Below are positions 26,269 to 34,680 of a stretch of 64,000 nt of DNA, piece by piece. The DNA comes from Paraburkholderia panacisoli. Lineage in GTDB: Bacteria; Pseudomonadota; Gammaproteobacteria; Burkholderiales; Burkholderiaceae. The position numbers and the translations under genes are program-made. The stretch is taken from NCBI RefSeq assembly GCF_008369935.1, contig NZ_VTUZ01000022.1, positions 1 through 64,000 on the forward strand, written 5' to 3'. Position 1 is the stretch's first letter. The number at the start of each line of letters is the position of its first letter. Below the pieces are notes generated by a model. The model did not search any database. It had not been told where the DNA came from and worked only from the letters and a program-made list of their open reading frames with translations.

Positions 26269-27507
26269 ATGTCTCACGTCGCTGAATCAGCGAAGTCCTC
26301 GTCACAATCGTCCGCCTCCGCTTCGGTTGCCTCTCCCGTCTCGCTGCCCTGGGTCACCCGCCTCGTGTCGATGGACACGGTCAGCCGCAATCCGAATCTC
26401 GGCCTGATCGAAACCGTGCGCGACGAACTGCGCGCGGTCGGTGTCGAAGCCACGCTCACACACGACACCCGCGGCAAATGGGCGAACCTGTTCGCCACCA
26501 TCCCCGCACACGATGGCGAGACCAATGGCGGCGTGGTGCTGTCGGGTCATACGGACGTCGTGCCGGTGGACGGCCAGCAATGGGACAGCGATCCGTTCAA
26601 ACCGGAAATTCGCGGCGACAAGCTGTATGGCCGCGGCACCTGCGACATGAAAGGCTTCATCGGCGCGGCGCTGGCACTCGTGCCGGAGATGCAGCGCACG
26701 AAGCTGGCCAAGCCGATTCACCTCGCGTTGTCGTTCGACGAGGAAGTGGGCTGCGCGGGCGCCCCGCTTCTGATTGCCGACCTGATGAAGCGTGGCGTGA
26801 AACCGGACGGCTGCATCGTCGGCGAGCCGACCAGCATGCGCCCGATCGTCGCGCATAAGGGCATCAACGCGTATCAGTGCTGCGTGCGCGGCCAGGCCGC
26901 GCATTCGTCGCTGACGCCGCAGGGCTTGAACGCGATCGAATACGCGGCGCGTCTGATCTGCTACATCCGCGACATGGCCGATCAGTTCCGCGAGCAAGGC
27001 CCGTTCGACGAACTGTACGACGTGCCCTTCACCACCGCGCAAACCAGCACGATCAGCGGCGGCAATGCGCTCAACACGGTGCCGGCCGAATGCAGGTTCC
27101 AGTTCGAATTCCGCAATCTGCCCACACTCGATCCCGAATCGATCTTCGCGCGCATCGATCAATACGCGCGTGAAACGCTGTTGCCGAAGATGCTGCGCGA
27201 ACATCCGTCGGCGGCCATCGAGATCACGAAGATCGCCGCGGCGCCCGGACTCGATTCGTCTGAACAAGCCGCGATCACGCAGCTCGTGCGCGCGCTGACC
27301 GCCGACCAGGACAAACGCAAGGTCGCGTACGGCACCGAAGCCGGGCTCTTCTCGCTGGCGGGCATTCCGAGCATCGTGTGCGGCCCCGGCGACATCCAGC
27401 AGGCGCACAAGGCCAACGAGTTCGTCGCGCTGGATCAGCTGGTGGCGTGCGAGCGCTTCCTGCATAAATTCATTTACAGCATGTCGGTGGAAGCTCACGC
27501 ACACTGA
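26269..27507 (+). CDS. argE: Acetylornithine deacetylase (M20 family)
   Basis: A 412-residue zinc metallohydrolase that removes acetate from N2-acetylornithine to give ornithine for arginine synthesis. The metal ligands are visible in VLSGHTDVVPVDGQQWDSDPF (shown in part: SGHTDVVPVDGQQWDSDP), GRGTCDMKGFIGAAL and LSFDEEVGCAGA, the last holding the catalytic Glu-Glu. The dimerisation domain has HSSLTPQGLNAIEYAARLI and SGGNALNTVPAECRFQFEF. ArgE-specific AYGTEAGLFSLAG and VCGPGDIQQAHKANEFV occur near the C-terminus. The substrate cannot be fixed from sequence alone, because M20 relatives are similar. A threonine-dehydratase-like gene follows after 54 bp. Confidence 0.9.
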   Translation: MSHVAESAKSSSQSSASASVASPVSLPWVTRLVSMDTVSRNPNLGLIETVRDELRAVGVEATLTHDTRGKWANLFATIPAHDGETNGGVVLSGHTDVVPVDGQQWDSDPFKPEIRGDKLYGRGTCDMKGFIGAALALVPEMQRTKLAKPIHLALSFDEEVGCAGAPLLIADLMKRGVKPDGCIVGEPTSMRPIVAHKGINAYQCCVRGQAAHSSLTPQGLNAIEYAARLICYIRDMADQFREQGPFDELYDVPFTTAQTSTISGGNALNTVPAECRFQFEFRNLPTLDPESIFARIDQYARETLLPKMLREHPSAAIEITKIAAAPGLDSSEQAAITQLVRALTADQDKRKVAYGTEAGLFSLAGIPSIVCGPGDIQQAHKANEFVALDQLVACERFLHKFIYSMSVEAHAH

Positions 27508-27561
27508 AACTGAGCGCTGCAAAACAGGTCTTACGCATATCGAGGACAACAGGCTGCCGCC

Positions 27562-28596
27562 ATGTCTACCGCCACCCCGCAGCACACCGACCACACGATC
27601 GACGGCGAGCCGATCCCCACGCTCGACGACATCGCCACGCAACACTTTGCGTTGACACCGTGGGTCATGCGAACGCCGGTGTTCGACCGGCTCGACTTTT
27701 CATCGCTGCAAAGCACGGTGGTGAATTTCAAGTTCGAATTGTTGCAGGCGGGTGGCAGCTTCAAGGCACGTGGCGCGTTCACGAACCTGCTCGCGCTCGA
27801 CGAAACACAGCGCAGCGCCGGTGTCACCTGCGTGTCGGGCGGCAATCATGCGGTGGCGCTCGCCTATGCGGCCAAGCGGCTTGGCATCAGCGCGAAGGTC
27901 GTCCTGTTCCGCTCGGCGAATCCAGCGCGCATCGCGTTGTGCCGGCAATATCACGCCGACATCGTGTTCGCCGAAGACATTGCCGAAGCGTTCGAACTGG
28001 TGCGCCGTATCGAGGCCGAAGAAGGCCGCTATTTCGTGCATCCGTTCAACGGCTATCGCACGGTGCTGGGCTCGGCCACGCTCGGCTACGAGTGGGCCAC
28101 GCAAACGCCGGACCTCGAAGCGGTCATCGTGCCGGTCGGCGGCGGCGGTCTCGCCGCCGGTGTCTCCACGGCAATGCGGCTCGCCAATCCGATGGTCCAC
28201 GTGTACGGCGTCGAGCCCGAGGGCGCGGATGTGATGAGCAAGAGCTTCGCGGCCAATCACACGGTGAAGATGGGCAAGATGCACAGCATCGCGGACTCGC
28301 TGATGTCGCCGCATACCGAGGAATACAGCTACGAGTTATGCCGCCGCCATATCGACCAGCTCGTGACAGTCTCCGACGATCAGCTGCGCGCGGCCATGCT
28401 GATCCTGTTCGCACAACTGAAACTTGCCGTGGAGCCGGCCTGCGCCGCCGCCACCGCAGCGCTGCTCGGACCGCTGCGCGAGCAGTTGCAGGGCAAGCGC
28501 GTCGGCGTGCTGTTGTGCGGCACCAATACCGATCCAGTCAGTTTTGCTGCGCATCTGGAACGGGCGCGTCATAGCCAGTCACAGTTTCCTCAATAG
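27562..28596 (+). CDS. PLP-dependent threonine dehydratase-like enzyme
   Basis: A 344-residue fold-type II PLP enzyme of the threonine/serine dehydratase group, expected to deaminate threonine or serine, or to act as a related racemase or lyase. The Schiff-base Lys is Lys68 in [17 protein letters not shown]. The [17 protein letters not shown] phosphate/substrate loop and the [18 protein letters not shown]-phosphate-binding loop are present. There is no C-terminal ACT regulatory domain, so it is a catabolic or short-type enzyme, not IlvA. It is 54 bp after argE and probably in the same transcript. The exact substrate is uncertain. Confidence 0.85.
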   Translation: MSTATPQHTDHTIDGEPIPTLDDIATQHFALTPWVMRTPVFDRLDFSSLQSTVVNFKFELLQAGGSFKARGAFTNLLALDETQRSAGVTCVSGGNHAVALAYAAKRLGISAKVVLFRSANPARIALCRQYHADIVFAEDIAEAFELVRRIEAEEGRYFVHPFNGYRTVLGSATLGYEWATQTPDLEAVIVPVGGGGLAAGVSTAMRLANPMVHVYGVEPEGADVMSKSFAANHTVKMGKMHSIADSLMSPHTEEYSYELCRRHIDQLVTVSDDQLRAAMLILFAQLKLAVEPACAAATAALLGPLREQLQGKRVGVLLCGTNTDPVSFAAHLERARHSQSQFPQ

Positions 28597-28682
28597 ACGC
28601 ATTCAGCGATTCCCAGGCCGAAACACTAGCCTATCCATTTCAGGTTGGTATCATTCGAACATCGACATCTGGGAGGATCTCT

Positions 28683-29135
28683 ATGAGCATGATCAAGGAA
28701 TTCAAGGAATTTGCCCTCAAGGGCAACGTGATGGATCTCGCGGTCGGTGTGATTATCGGCGGCGCCTTTTCCACCATCGTCAATTCAATTGTTAAAGACC
28801 TGATCATGCCGGTCGTCGGGCTTGTCACCGGCGGCCTCGATTTCTCCAACAAGTTTGTCCGCCTCGGCGAGATTCCGGCCACCTACCACGGCAACCCTAC
28901 GTCGTATAAAGACTTGCAGACGGCCGGCGTTGCAGTGTTCGGTTATGGCTCGTTCATCACCGTGCTGATCAACTTCGTGATTCTCGCGTTCATCATTTTT
29001 CTGATGGTCAAGTTCATCAACAACCTGCGCAAAACACTTGAACCCGCGCCGGCCGAAGCGGCGCCGCCGCCGACGCCGGAAGACGTGCTGCTGCTGCGTG
29101 AAATCCGCGATGCGTTGAAGAACTCACCGCGTTGA
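28683..29135 (+). CDS. mscL: Large-conductance mechanosensitive channel MscL
   Basis: A 150-residue inner-membrane homopentameric channel that opens under turgor stress. It begins [20 protein letters not shown] with the glycine-rich pore helix [20 protein letters not shown], and a second transmembrane helix ([18 protein letters not shown]) follows the periplasmic loop. A cytoplasmic helix ends in [15 protein letters not shown], typical of MscL. The length is slightly above the 136 residues of the E. coli protein. It is a single gene with a hairpin terminator 35 bp downstream. Confidence 0.96.
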   Translation: MSMIKEFKEFALKGNVMDLAVGVIIGGAFSTIVNSIVKDLIMPVVGLVTGGLDFSNKFVRLGEIPATYHGNPTSYKDLQTAGVAVFGYGSFITVLINFVILAFIIFLMVKFINNLRKTLEPAPAEAAPPPTPEDVLLLREIRDALKNSPR

Positions 29136-29170
29136 AGATAGCGATCCGGCGCATTGGCCGGGTCCAGTAA

Positions 29171-29206
29171 AAAGGCCTGTTGCGATTGTTGTCGCAACAG
29201 GCCTTT
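29171..29206. terminator. Bidirectional terminator between mscL and the hybrid kinase
   Basis: AAAGGCCTGTTGCGA (29171-29185) is a perfect 15-bp match to TCGCAACAGGCCTTT (29192-29206). It separates the convergent mscL and kinase genes. Short A and T ends allow termination in both directions. Confidence 0.8.
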
Positions 29207-29247
29207 CATCTTCTTGAGCGCAAAAATGCGTTCATGCAGCGCACGCG

Positions 29248-31230
29248 TCACGCATGCTTCTGCGCCTTCAGCCTCACCGCGGCTTCGATCATCATTTCAA
29301 GCTGGCCGAAATTGACAGGCTTCGTCAGATGCGAAGTGAAGCCCGCGCTCAGACAGCGGCGCACGTCCTCGTCGGTGCCGAAGCCGGTCAATGCGACCGC
29401 CGGCGCGTCCGAGCGCTCGCGAAACGTCTTGACGAAATCGAGGCCCGTGCCGTCGGGCAAGCCGACGTCGCTCACGATCAGATCGAAACGCCGCTGCTGG
29501 CTGGCGGCAAGCGCATCGTCGACCCGGCCCACCACCGTCACGTCGTGGCCGAGGCTGCGAATCAGTTGCGCCATCACCTCGGCGGTATCGACGTGATCCT
29601 CGATCAGCAGAATGGTCAGCAGTCCGGCCGGATGCGCTTCGTCCGGTGCGGCGACCGGCTGCATGCCGGCCGGTGCGGCCGCGGTCGGCAGCGTGATCGT
29701 AAAGGTCGCGCCGCAGTGCGGGCCGGGGCTGTGCGCGCTGACCGTGCCGCCGTGCACGTCGGTCAGCGCCTTGGTGATTGCAAGACCGAGTCCCAGCCCG
29801 CCAAACTGCCGCGTCATGTTCTGGCTGCCCTGCTCGAACGCATTGAAGAGTTTGCCGATCTGTTCCGGCTCGATGCCAATGCCGGTATCTTCGACCGATA
29901 GCTGCACGTGCATCCGTTCGTCGCGCGTGCGCACATAGATGTGGCCGCCGTCCGGCGTAAACTTCGCGGCATTGCGAATCAGGTTCCACAGCATCTGCTG
30001 CAAGCGTGCGCGATCAGCCAGCACGTAGTGGTGCGTCGCGCGCTTGTCGACATGCACATCCTGCTGCTTGACCTGAATCTCGCTGAGAAAGAGTTCGAGC
30101 ACGCTGTCCAGCACGTCGTGCACGTCGACCGTTTCGAGCGACAGACGCAGCTTGCCGTTCGCCACCCGCGTCAGATCGAGCAGATCATCGATCAGCCGCG
30201 CTTCCAGTTCGACGTTGCGGCGGATCATGCGCACGCTGCTGCGCGCCTGATCCGGCAGATCAGGGATCATCTCCAGCACGCGGGCGCCTGCCAATACCGG
30301 CGTGAGCGGCGTACGCAATTCGTGCGACAGCATCGCGAGAAAACGGTCTTTCGCGCGGTTCGCCTCTTCGGCGGTCTGGCGCGCCGCCTGCTCCGACGCC
30401 AGCAGCCGCTCGCGTTCCTCGATCGCCTCGCGCTGCGCATGCACGTCCGTGCACGTGCCGAACCACTTGGTGACGTTGCGTTCGGCGTCGCGCATCGCGA
30501 CCGCGCGTGCGTCGAACCAGCGGTATTCGCCGTCGTGGCGGCGAATCCGCATCTCGTGCCGGTAGTCGCCGGCCTGGCTCGCGACCGCCTTGAGCCAGTT
30601 GCGGCGGACTCCTTCACGATCGTCCGGATGCACGGCGTCGAGCCACGCGAGACCGTGAGAACTATTGCATGCGAGCCCGGTGTAGTCGTACCACTGCTTC
30701 GACAGAAAATCGCAGTCGCCCGCCGCGTCGTACGTCAGCACGAGGTGCGGCAACGCTTCCGACAACGTGCGGTAGTGCTCTTCGCGATCGCGCAGCAGCA
30801 AGGCTTCGTCCGACGCCTTTTGCAACCGCACCTGCGACAGCACGCGCTCGACGGCTTCGGGCAGGTAATCGAGGTAATCGCCGGACTTCGGCACCACGTC
30901 GGACACGCCCGCGCGCAGCGCTTCGATCACGCGCGATTCGTCGGTGAAGCCGGTCACGAGGATCGCGGGAATCCGTACGCCTTGCGCGCGCAGACGGCGG
31001 AAGAAGTCGAGCCCGGTCTCCGGTCCGCTGAGTTGATAGTCGAGCACCAGCAGATCGGGATTGCCGCTTGCGAGCCGCTCGCGCGCGACCTCGACGCCGG
31101 CGCAGAGCGCGACCCGGCAGCCGGCGCGTTCGAGCGACTTGCGCGCGAGCCGCAGGATGCCTGCGTCGTCATCGACGACCAGCACATACGCGGCATGCGG
31201 CGTGGACACTTCTTCGGTCATGCGGAGCAT
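29248..31230 (-). CDS. Hybrid histidine kinase with two receiver domains (REC-PAS-HK-REC)
   Basis: A 660-residue soluble signalling protein. An N-terminal receiver has acidic pocket VVDDDAG, phosphoacceptor Asp64 and Lys115. A PAS domain spans about 148-268 (HYRTLSEALPHLVLTYDAAG, RRHDGEYRWFDARAVAMRDA). The kinase core has His303 in FLAMLSHELRTPLTPVL, the N box LWNLIRNAAKF and VEDTGIGIEPEQIGKLFNAF. The C-terminal receiver has phosphoacceptor Asp587 in LIVSDVGLPDGTG. No transmembrane segment is present. The gene is the last of three signalling genes on the minus strand, after a CHASE3 kinase and a small receiver protein. The signal is unknown; the layout suggests a phosphorelay. Confidence 0.92.
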   Translation of the reverse strand: MLRMTEEVSTPHAAYVLVVDDDAGILRLARKSLERAGCRVALCAGVEVARERLASGNPDLLVLDYQLSGPETGLDFFRRLRAQGVRIPAILVTGFTDESRVIEALRAGVSDVVPKSGDYLDYLPEAVERVLSQVRLQKASDEALLLRDREEHYRTLSEALPHLVLTYDAAGDCDFLSKQWYDYTGLACNSSHGLAWLDAVHPDDREGVRRNWLKAVASQAGDYRHEMRIRRHDGEYRWFDARAVAMRDAERNVTKWFGTCTDVHAQREAIEERERLLASEQAARQTAEEANRAKDRFLAMLSHELRTPLTPVLAGARVLEMIPDLPDQARSSVRMIRRNVELEARLIDDLLDLTRVANGKLRLSLETVDVHDVLDSVLELFLSEIQVKQQDVHVDKRATHHYVLADRARLQQMLWNLIRNAAKFTPDGGHIYVRTRDERMHVQLSVEDTGIGIEPEQIGKLFNAFEQGSQNMTRQFGGLGLGLAITKALTDVHGGTVSAHSPGPHCGATFTITLPTAAAPAGMQPVAAPDEAHPAGLLTILLIEDHVDTAEVMAQLIRSLGHDVTVVGRVDDALAASQQRRFDLIVSDVGLPDGTGLDFVKTFRERSDAPAVALTGFGTDEDVRRCLSAGFTSHLTKPVNFGQLEMMIEAAVRLKAQKHA

Positions 31231-31310
31231 TCTCTGGCTGTGTCGATGGGTCGGTCGGATGATCTATCTTGTCACGAGCGGCTTTCGGACAGCTTCTCGT
31301 GAGCCCGCGC

Positions 31311-31820
31311 TCAAGGCGCCGCGAGCCGATGGCCAGGCGGCAGCTTGACCACCTGCAGGAAGAAGCCGAGCCGGCGCACCGCTTCGATGAACGCATCGTA
31401 TTCGACCGGCTTGCAGATATAGACGTTGCAACCGAGTTCGTAGCAGCGCGCGATTTCGCGCGGATCATCGGTGGTGGTCAGCACGATCACCGGCACGGCG
31501 GCCGTGCTGGGCGACTCCTTCAGACGGCGCAGCACCTCGAAGCCGTCCACGCGCGGCATTTTCAGATCGAGCAGGACGACGAAATTCGTCAGATTCTCGC
31601 GCGCGGTGGAAGCATTTGCCATGGCACTCGCAGGGGAGCCGCCAACTGCATCGACATCGGCCGGCTGCGCGCCGAAGAAATAATCGAGCGCCTGCTGGCC
31701 GTCGCGAAAGCGCAGAAACTGATTCGAAATGCCCGCGCGGCGCAGATTACGTTCGACTAGCGTGGCGTGGCCGTCGTCATCTTCGATCAGCACGATGCTG
31801 ACCGTTTCCCCGTGACTCAT
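31311..31820 (-). CDS. Single-domain response regulator (Rcp1-like)
   Basis: A 169-residue stand-alone receiver with no output domain. It has IVLIEDDDGHATLVERNLRR, phosphoacceptor Asp85 in VVLLDLKMPRVDGFEVLRRL, the Thr box IVLTTTDDPREI and the Lys in YICKPVEYDAFIEA. The insertion at about 52-78, between helix 2 and strand 3, is longer than in CheY. This architecture matches the cyanobacterial Rcp1 type used with phytochrome kinases. It lies between a CHASE3 kinase and a double-receiver hybrid kinase, with gaps of 76 and 80 bp, so it probably shuttles phosphate between them. Confidence 0.9.
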   Translation of the reverse strand: MSHGETVSIVLIEDDDGHATLVERNLRRAGISNQFLRFRDGQQALDYFFGAQPADVDAVGGSPASAMANASTARENLTNFVVLLDLKMPRVDGFEVLRRLKESPSTAAVPVIVLTTTDDPREIARCYELGCNVYICKPVEYDAFIEAVRRLGFFLQVVKLPPGHRLAAP

Positions 31821-31896
31821 ATGTTCTCCGTGCTAACGATTCGTGATGCGCGCCGCTCGGCGTGTCCGCACCGTTGCCGCGACCGCGCGCGCCGCT

Positions 31897-33507
31897 TCAG
31901 TTGCGCAGCGGCTGCTCGGGCAGCACCACGAAAAAGGTCGACCCCGCGCCTTCGGCCGACTCGACCCACACCCGGCCGCCATGTCGCTCCACCGTGCGCC
32001 GCACCACCGCGAGACCGATGCCGTCGCCATTCGAGACATCGCCATGCAGGCGCTGAAACGCGCGGAATACCTTCGACATATACGCGGCCGGAATCCCCAG
32101 CCCGTTGTCGCGCACGTAATACGTGCGCATGCGCACCGCGCGCGGATCGCTTTCGTCGACCGGCTCGGACTCCAGCGCGCCGATCTCGATACGCCCGTGA
32201 CGCGCCGGATCGAGGAAATTCAGCGCATTGCCGATCAGGTTGCTGAAGATCTGCTCGACCGCGGCCGGATCGCCCCAGACGGGCGGCAATTCGCGCACGC
32301 GGACCACCGCCGCGCGCTGGCTGATCACGCCCTGCAGCGCCTCGACCACGCGGCCCACCACGCGCCCGACGCTGACCCGCTGCCATTGATACTCGAGCCG
32401 GCCCGCGCGTGAAATCCGCAACAGCGCGTCGATGATTGCCGCGGCCCGCGTGACCGAGGTGCGCAGATAACGCAGCGACTCGCGCACGTCGCCATCGAGA
32501 ATATGCACCATCCGCCGATGTTGCGTTTGCGGCAAGCCGGCCTGCCTGACGATACTGTCCAGCTCGTCGCACGACACCTGCAATTCCTTTGAGAAACCCT
32601 GCAGATTCACCAGCGGCGAGCGCAGATCGTGCGACACGCTGTAGATGAACATTTCGTTGTCTTGCGTTTCCTGACGCAGTTCCTCGTTGACACTTGCGAG
32701 TTCATAGGCGCGCGCTTCGAGCCGCGTCTTCAGCGTGGCCTGCTCCTTGTCCGCCTCGCGCAGACGCGTGCCGGTCTGATGCAGCACGGCGTCGAGCGCG
32801 GCGATCTCGTCATGGCCCGACAGCGGCGGCGCGAGCGGCCGGTCGCTGCCGAGCCGCTGCGCGTTGCCGGTCAACACTTCCAGCCGCCTGCCGATGTTGC
32901 GCGCGAACACCACCGCGGTGCCCGCCCAGATCAGCATCGAGCCGAGCACGGCGGCGACCAGCGCGTATTGCTCGCGTTCGCGCCGCCTTTCGAGCGCGGC
33001 CGAGCGGTCAGTGTCGAGCCGCGCAGCCTCGTTGGCGAACGCGGCCAGCTCCTCGCGAAACAGCGCGACCTGCTCGGGCAACGCGCCGGTCTCCAGCGCG
33101 ACATACGAAGCCAGGCTGCGTCCTTCGTGCATGGCCTGCGAAATCTCGACGGCGTGCGCGCGATAGGCGTCGATCGCCTGCCGCATGTTGCGCACGCGCT
33201 CGACCTGCCGTGGCGTTTGCGCGACCAGCGCGTCGAGCTTGGCGAGCCGGTCGCCGAGATCGACCCACACCGCATGGCGATCGATCAGCGACGCATCGCC
33301 GGTCACCATCGCCGTGCGCACTCGCGCGGCCTGGCGCAACAGCGGATCGACGATAGCCGACGATTGAAAAAGGATCTGCTTGCTGTTGTCGACCCACTGC
33401 GCGGCCTGCGCTGTCTGTTCCTGGGTATCGAAGACGACGCCAAGAAGCGCCAGTTCCACCACGCTCGGCACTGCAATCAGCAGCAGACCCTTGGTGAATA
33501 GTTTCAT
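31897..33507 (-). CDS. CHASE3-domain membrane histidine kinase
   Basis: A 536-residue inner-membrane sensor kinase. MKLFTKGLLLIAVPSVVELA opens with transmembrane helix 1. A CHASE3-type periplasmic helical bundle follows (VDNSKQILFQSSAIVDPLLR, with MVTGDASLI), then helix 2 (YALVAAVLGSMLIWAGTAVV) and HAMP. A coiled linker leads to the HisKA motif FIYSVSHDLRSPLVNLQGFS, with the phosphoacceptor at about His293. The HATPase domain has the N box IFSNLIGNALNFL and VRDNGLGIPAAYMSKVFRAF. The start at 33507 gives the normal membrane start; an upstream ATG at 33537 adds ten residues. It is the first gene of a three-gene signalling set. Its kinase core resembles phytochrome-like and Rcp1-partner kinases. 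Confidence 0.9.
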   Translation of the reverse strand: MKLFTKGLLLIAVPSVVELALLGVVFDTQEQTAQAAQWVDNSKQILFQSSAIVDPLLRQAARVRTAMVTGDASLIDRHAVWVDLGDRLAKLDALVAQTPRQVERVRNMRQAIDAYRAHAVEISQAMHEGRSLASYVALETGALPEQVALFREELAAFANEAARLDTDRSAALERRREREQYALVAAVLGSMLIWAGTAVVFARNIGRRLEVLTGNAQRLGSDRPLAPPLSGHDEIAALDAVLHQTGTRLREADKEQATLKTRLEARAYELASVNEELRQETQDNEMFIYSVSHDLRSPLVNLQGFSKELQVSCDELDSIVRQAGLPQTQHRRMVHILDGDVRESLRYLRTSVTRAAAIIDALLRISRAGRLEYQWQRVSVGRVVGRVVEALQGVISQRAAVVRVRELPPVWGDPAAVEQIFSNLIGNALNFLDPARHGRIEIGALESEPVDESDPRAVRMRTYYVRDNGLGIPAAYMSKVFRAFQRLHGDVSNGDGIGLAVVRRTVERHGGRVWVESAEGAGSTFFVVLPEQPLRN

Positions 33508-33537
33508 GTTCACCCAAAGGGTCGAGGGATCATCCAA

Positions 33538-33904
33538 GCCGAAGCGGCTCGCGAGCAGCCGTTGCGCACCGCGCTGCCGGACCTCTGCTGCAGCGGCCAG
33601 ACAAGCGGCGCAGCGCGGCCGGACGGGCCATTATCGACGCGAACGGGAGATATTTCAACGACACTGCAAGATGCGTTCGACCACACAAAAATGACTTTTT
33701 TATTGGTATCGGATGTTTTTTCGACGGCTCGTGCGTCTATGATGGAGACAGATGTGCTGGGATGCGAAAGCGCGCGGCGAGGCGATTCGGCATGATTCGT
33801 GCGGGAAGCGGTGGAGGCGGCGCAGTCGTCGAATCACCGTGAATCCGGCCTTGTCGTATGCTATAAAAGATCGACGTGCGGCGCGCGAAGCCGGGAGTTG
33901 TCGC
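33538..33904. other. Intergenic region, divergent
   Basis: 367 bp between the CHASE3 kinase operon (minus) and an unknown gene (plus). It contains an AT-rich stretch at about 33685-33725 that is unusual in this window and probably carries promoters. No RNA gene or repeat was recognised. Confidence 0.4.
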
Positions 33905-34396
33905 ATGAGGACGCTGCGTTTCTTGCAATTCTTTTTCAGGCGAATTTTTATGTCCTTCCCGAAAAAGCGTAGACGCGCGAAGGTGGACGGCGATGAGTCG
34001 TTCCTCGCGGTACTGCGGCATTTCAAGCCGTTCGGTCAGCTCGACACCAAGATTGCGCGCGCTCGCGCGCAAGACGAGCCGGTTCTTTATGCCCATGTGT
34101 TGCCAGGGCTCGATGTGCTCCTGTGCAGCGTGCGTGGCGCGCAACCGCCTTATCCGGCCGCAGCGGAGTTGCGGCGGCGCTGCATCGAATCGATCACCAA
34201 TGCGTTGGAGCAGCCGCTCGACGGGCTCGAGAACGGCGGTTACTGGTACGAGGCGGACGGCTTCGGTTTCCTCGTATTTGCCAGCCGGGCGCGCGGCAGG
34301 ATCCTCACCGAATTCGGCGCCACGCGCGTGGGCGCCCGTCGCGGGGTGCGCCGGCAGGATGCGGCCGGTGATGCTACGCCAAGGTCGTTAAGGTAG
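33905..34396 (+). CDS. Hypothetical protein of unknown function
   Basis: A 163-residue protein. It begins with an Arg/Phe-rich segment (MRTLRFLQFFFRRIFMSFPK) and continues with a globular part containing ESFLAVLRHFKPFGQLDTKI and EPVLYAHVLPGLDVLLCSVR, then GGYWYEADGFGFLVFASRAR. The C-terminal 30 residues are basic and low-complexity. The start at 33905 has GGGAG at 7-nt spacing; the ATG at 33950 (MSFPKK) is an alternative. The first third is AT-richer than the surrounding genes, which may point to a composite or acquired origin. I do not recognise the family. It stands alone between divergent and convergent neighbours. Confidence 0.6.
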   Translation: MRTLRFLQFFFRRIFMSFPKKRRRAKVDGDESFLAVLRHFKPFGQLDTKIARARAQDEPVLYAHVLPGLDVLLCSVRGAQPPYPAAAELRRRCIESITNALEQPLDGLENGGYWYEADGFGFLVFASRARGRILTEFGATRVGARRGVRRQDAAGDATPRSLR

Positions 34397-34554
34397 GCAC
34401 ACGGTCGGCATTCGCTGCCGGCCTTACATCTACCCTTCATCGATCCGGCAGCGCTGCATCTCTTTCCCTTGGTTTGAATTCGTGAACTCGCGCTGGCGCG
34501 GCGGGCAGGACATTTGCGTGCACGGCACACATGTCGAGCCGCTGCAGCGCTTGC

Positions 34555-34680
34555 TTATTCCGCGATGGCCTCGTCGGCAGGACCGCGCGCGGGCGGCACG
34601 CTGATCAGCCACAAAAAAATTATCGACAGGCCGCTGCCGAAGCTCCAACTCAGCCAGTCCGCGGGCAATGTGGACAACAT
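34555..34680 (-). CDS. Small hydrophobic protein coupled to the AsmA gene (41 aa)
   Basis: A 41-residue ORF, MLSTLPADWLSWSFGSGLSI followed by IFLWLISVPPARGPADEAIA and Glu. Its ATG overlaps the stop of the AsmA gene (TGATG), a classic arrangement for translational coupling, and AGGGGAG precedes it. A hydrophobic helix at about residues 14-28 suggests a membrane protein. It is far too short to be found by length-based gene calling. It ends 158 bp before the convergent unknown gene. No family is recognised and expression is not proven. Confidence 0.5.
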   Translation of the reverse strand: MLSTLPADWLSWSFGSGLSIIFLWLISVPPARGPADEAIAE

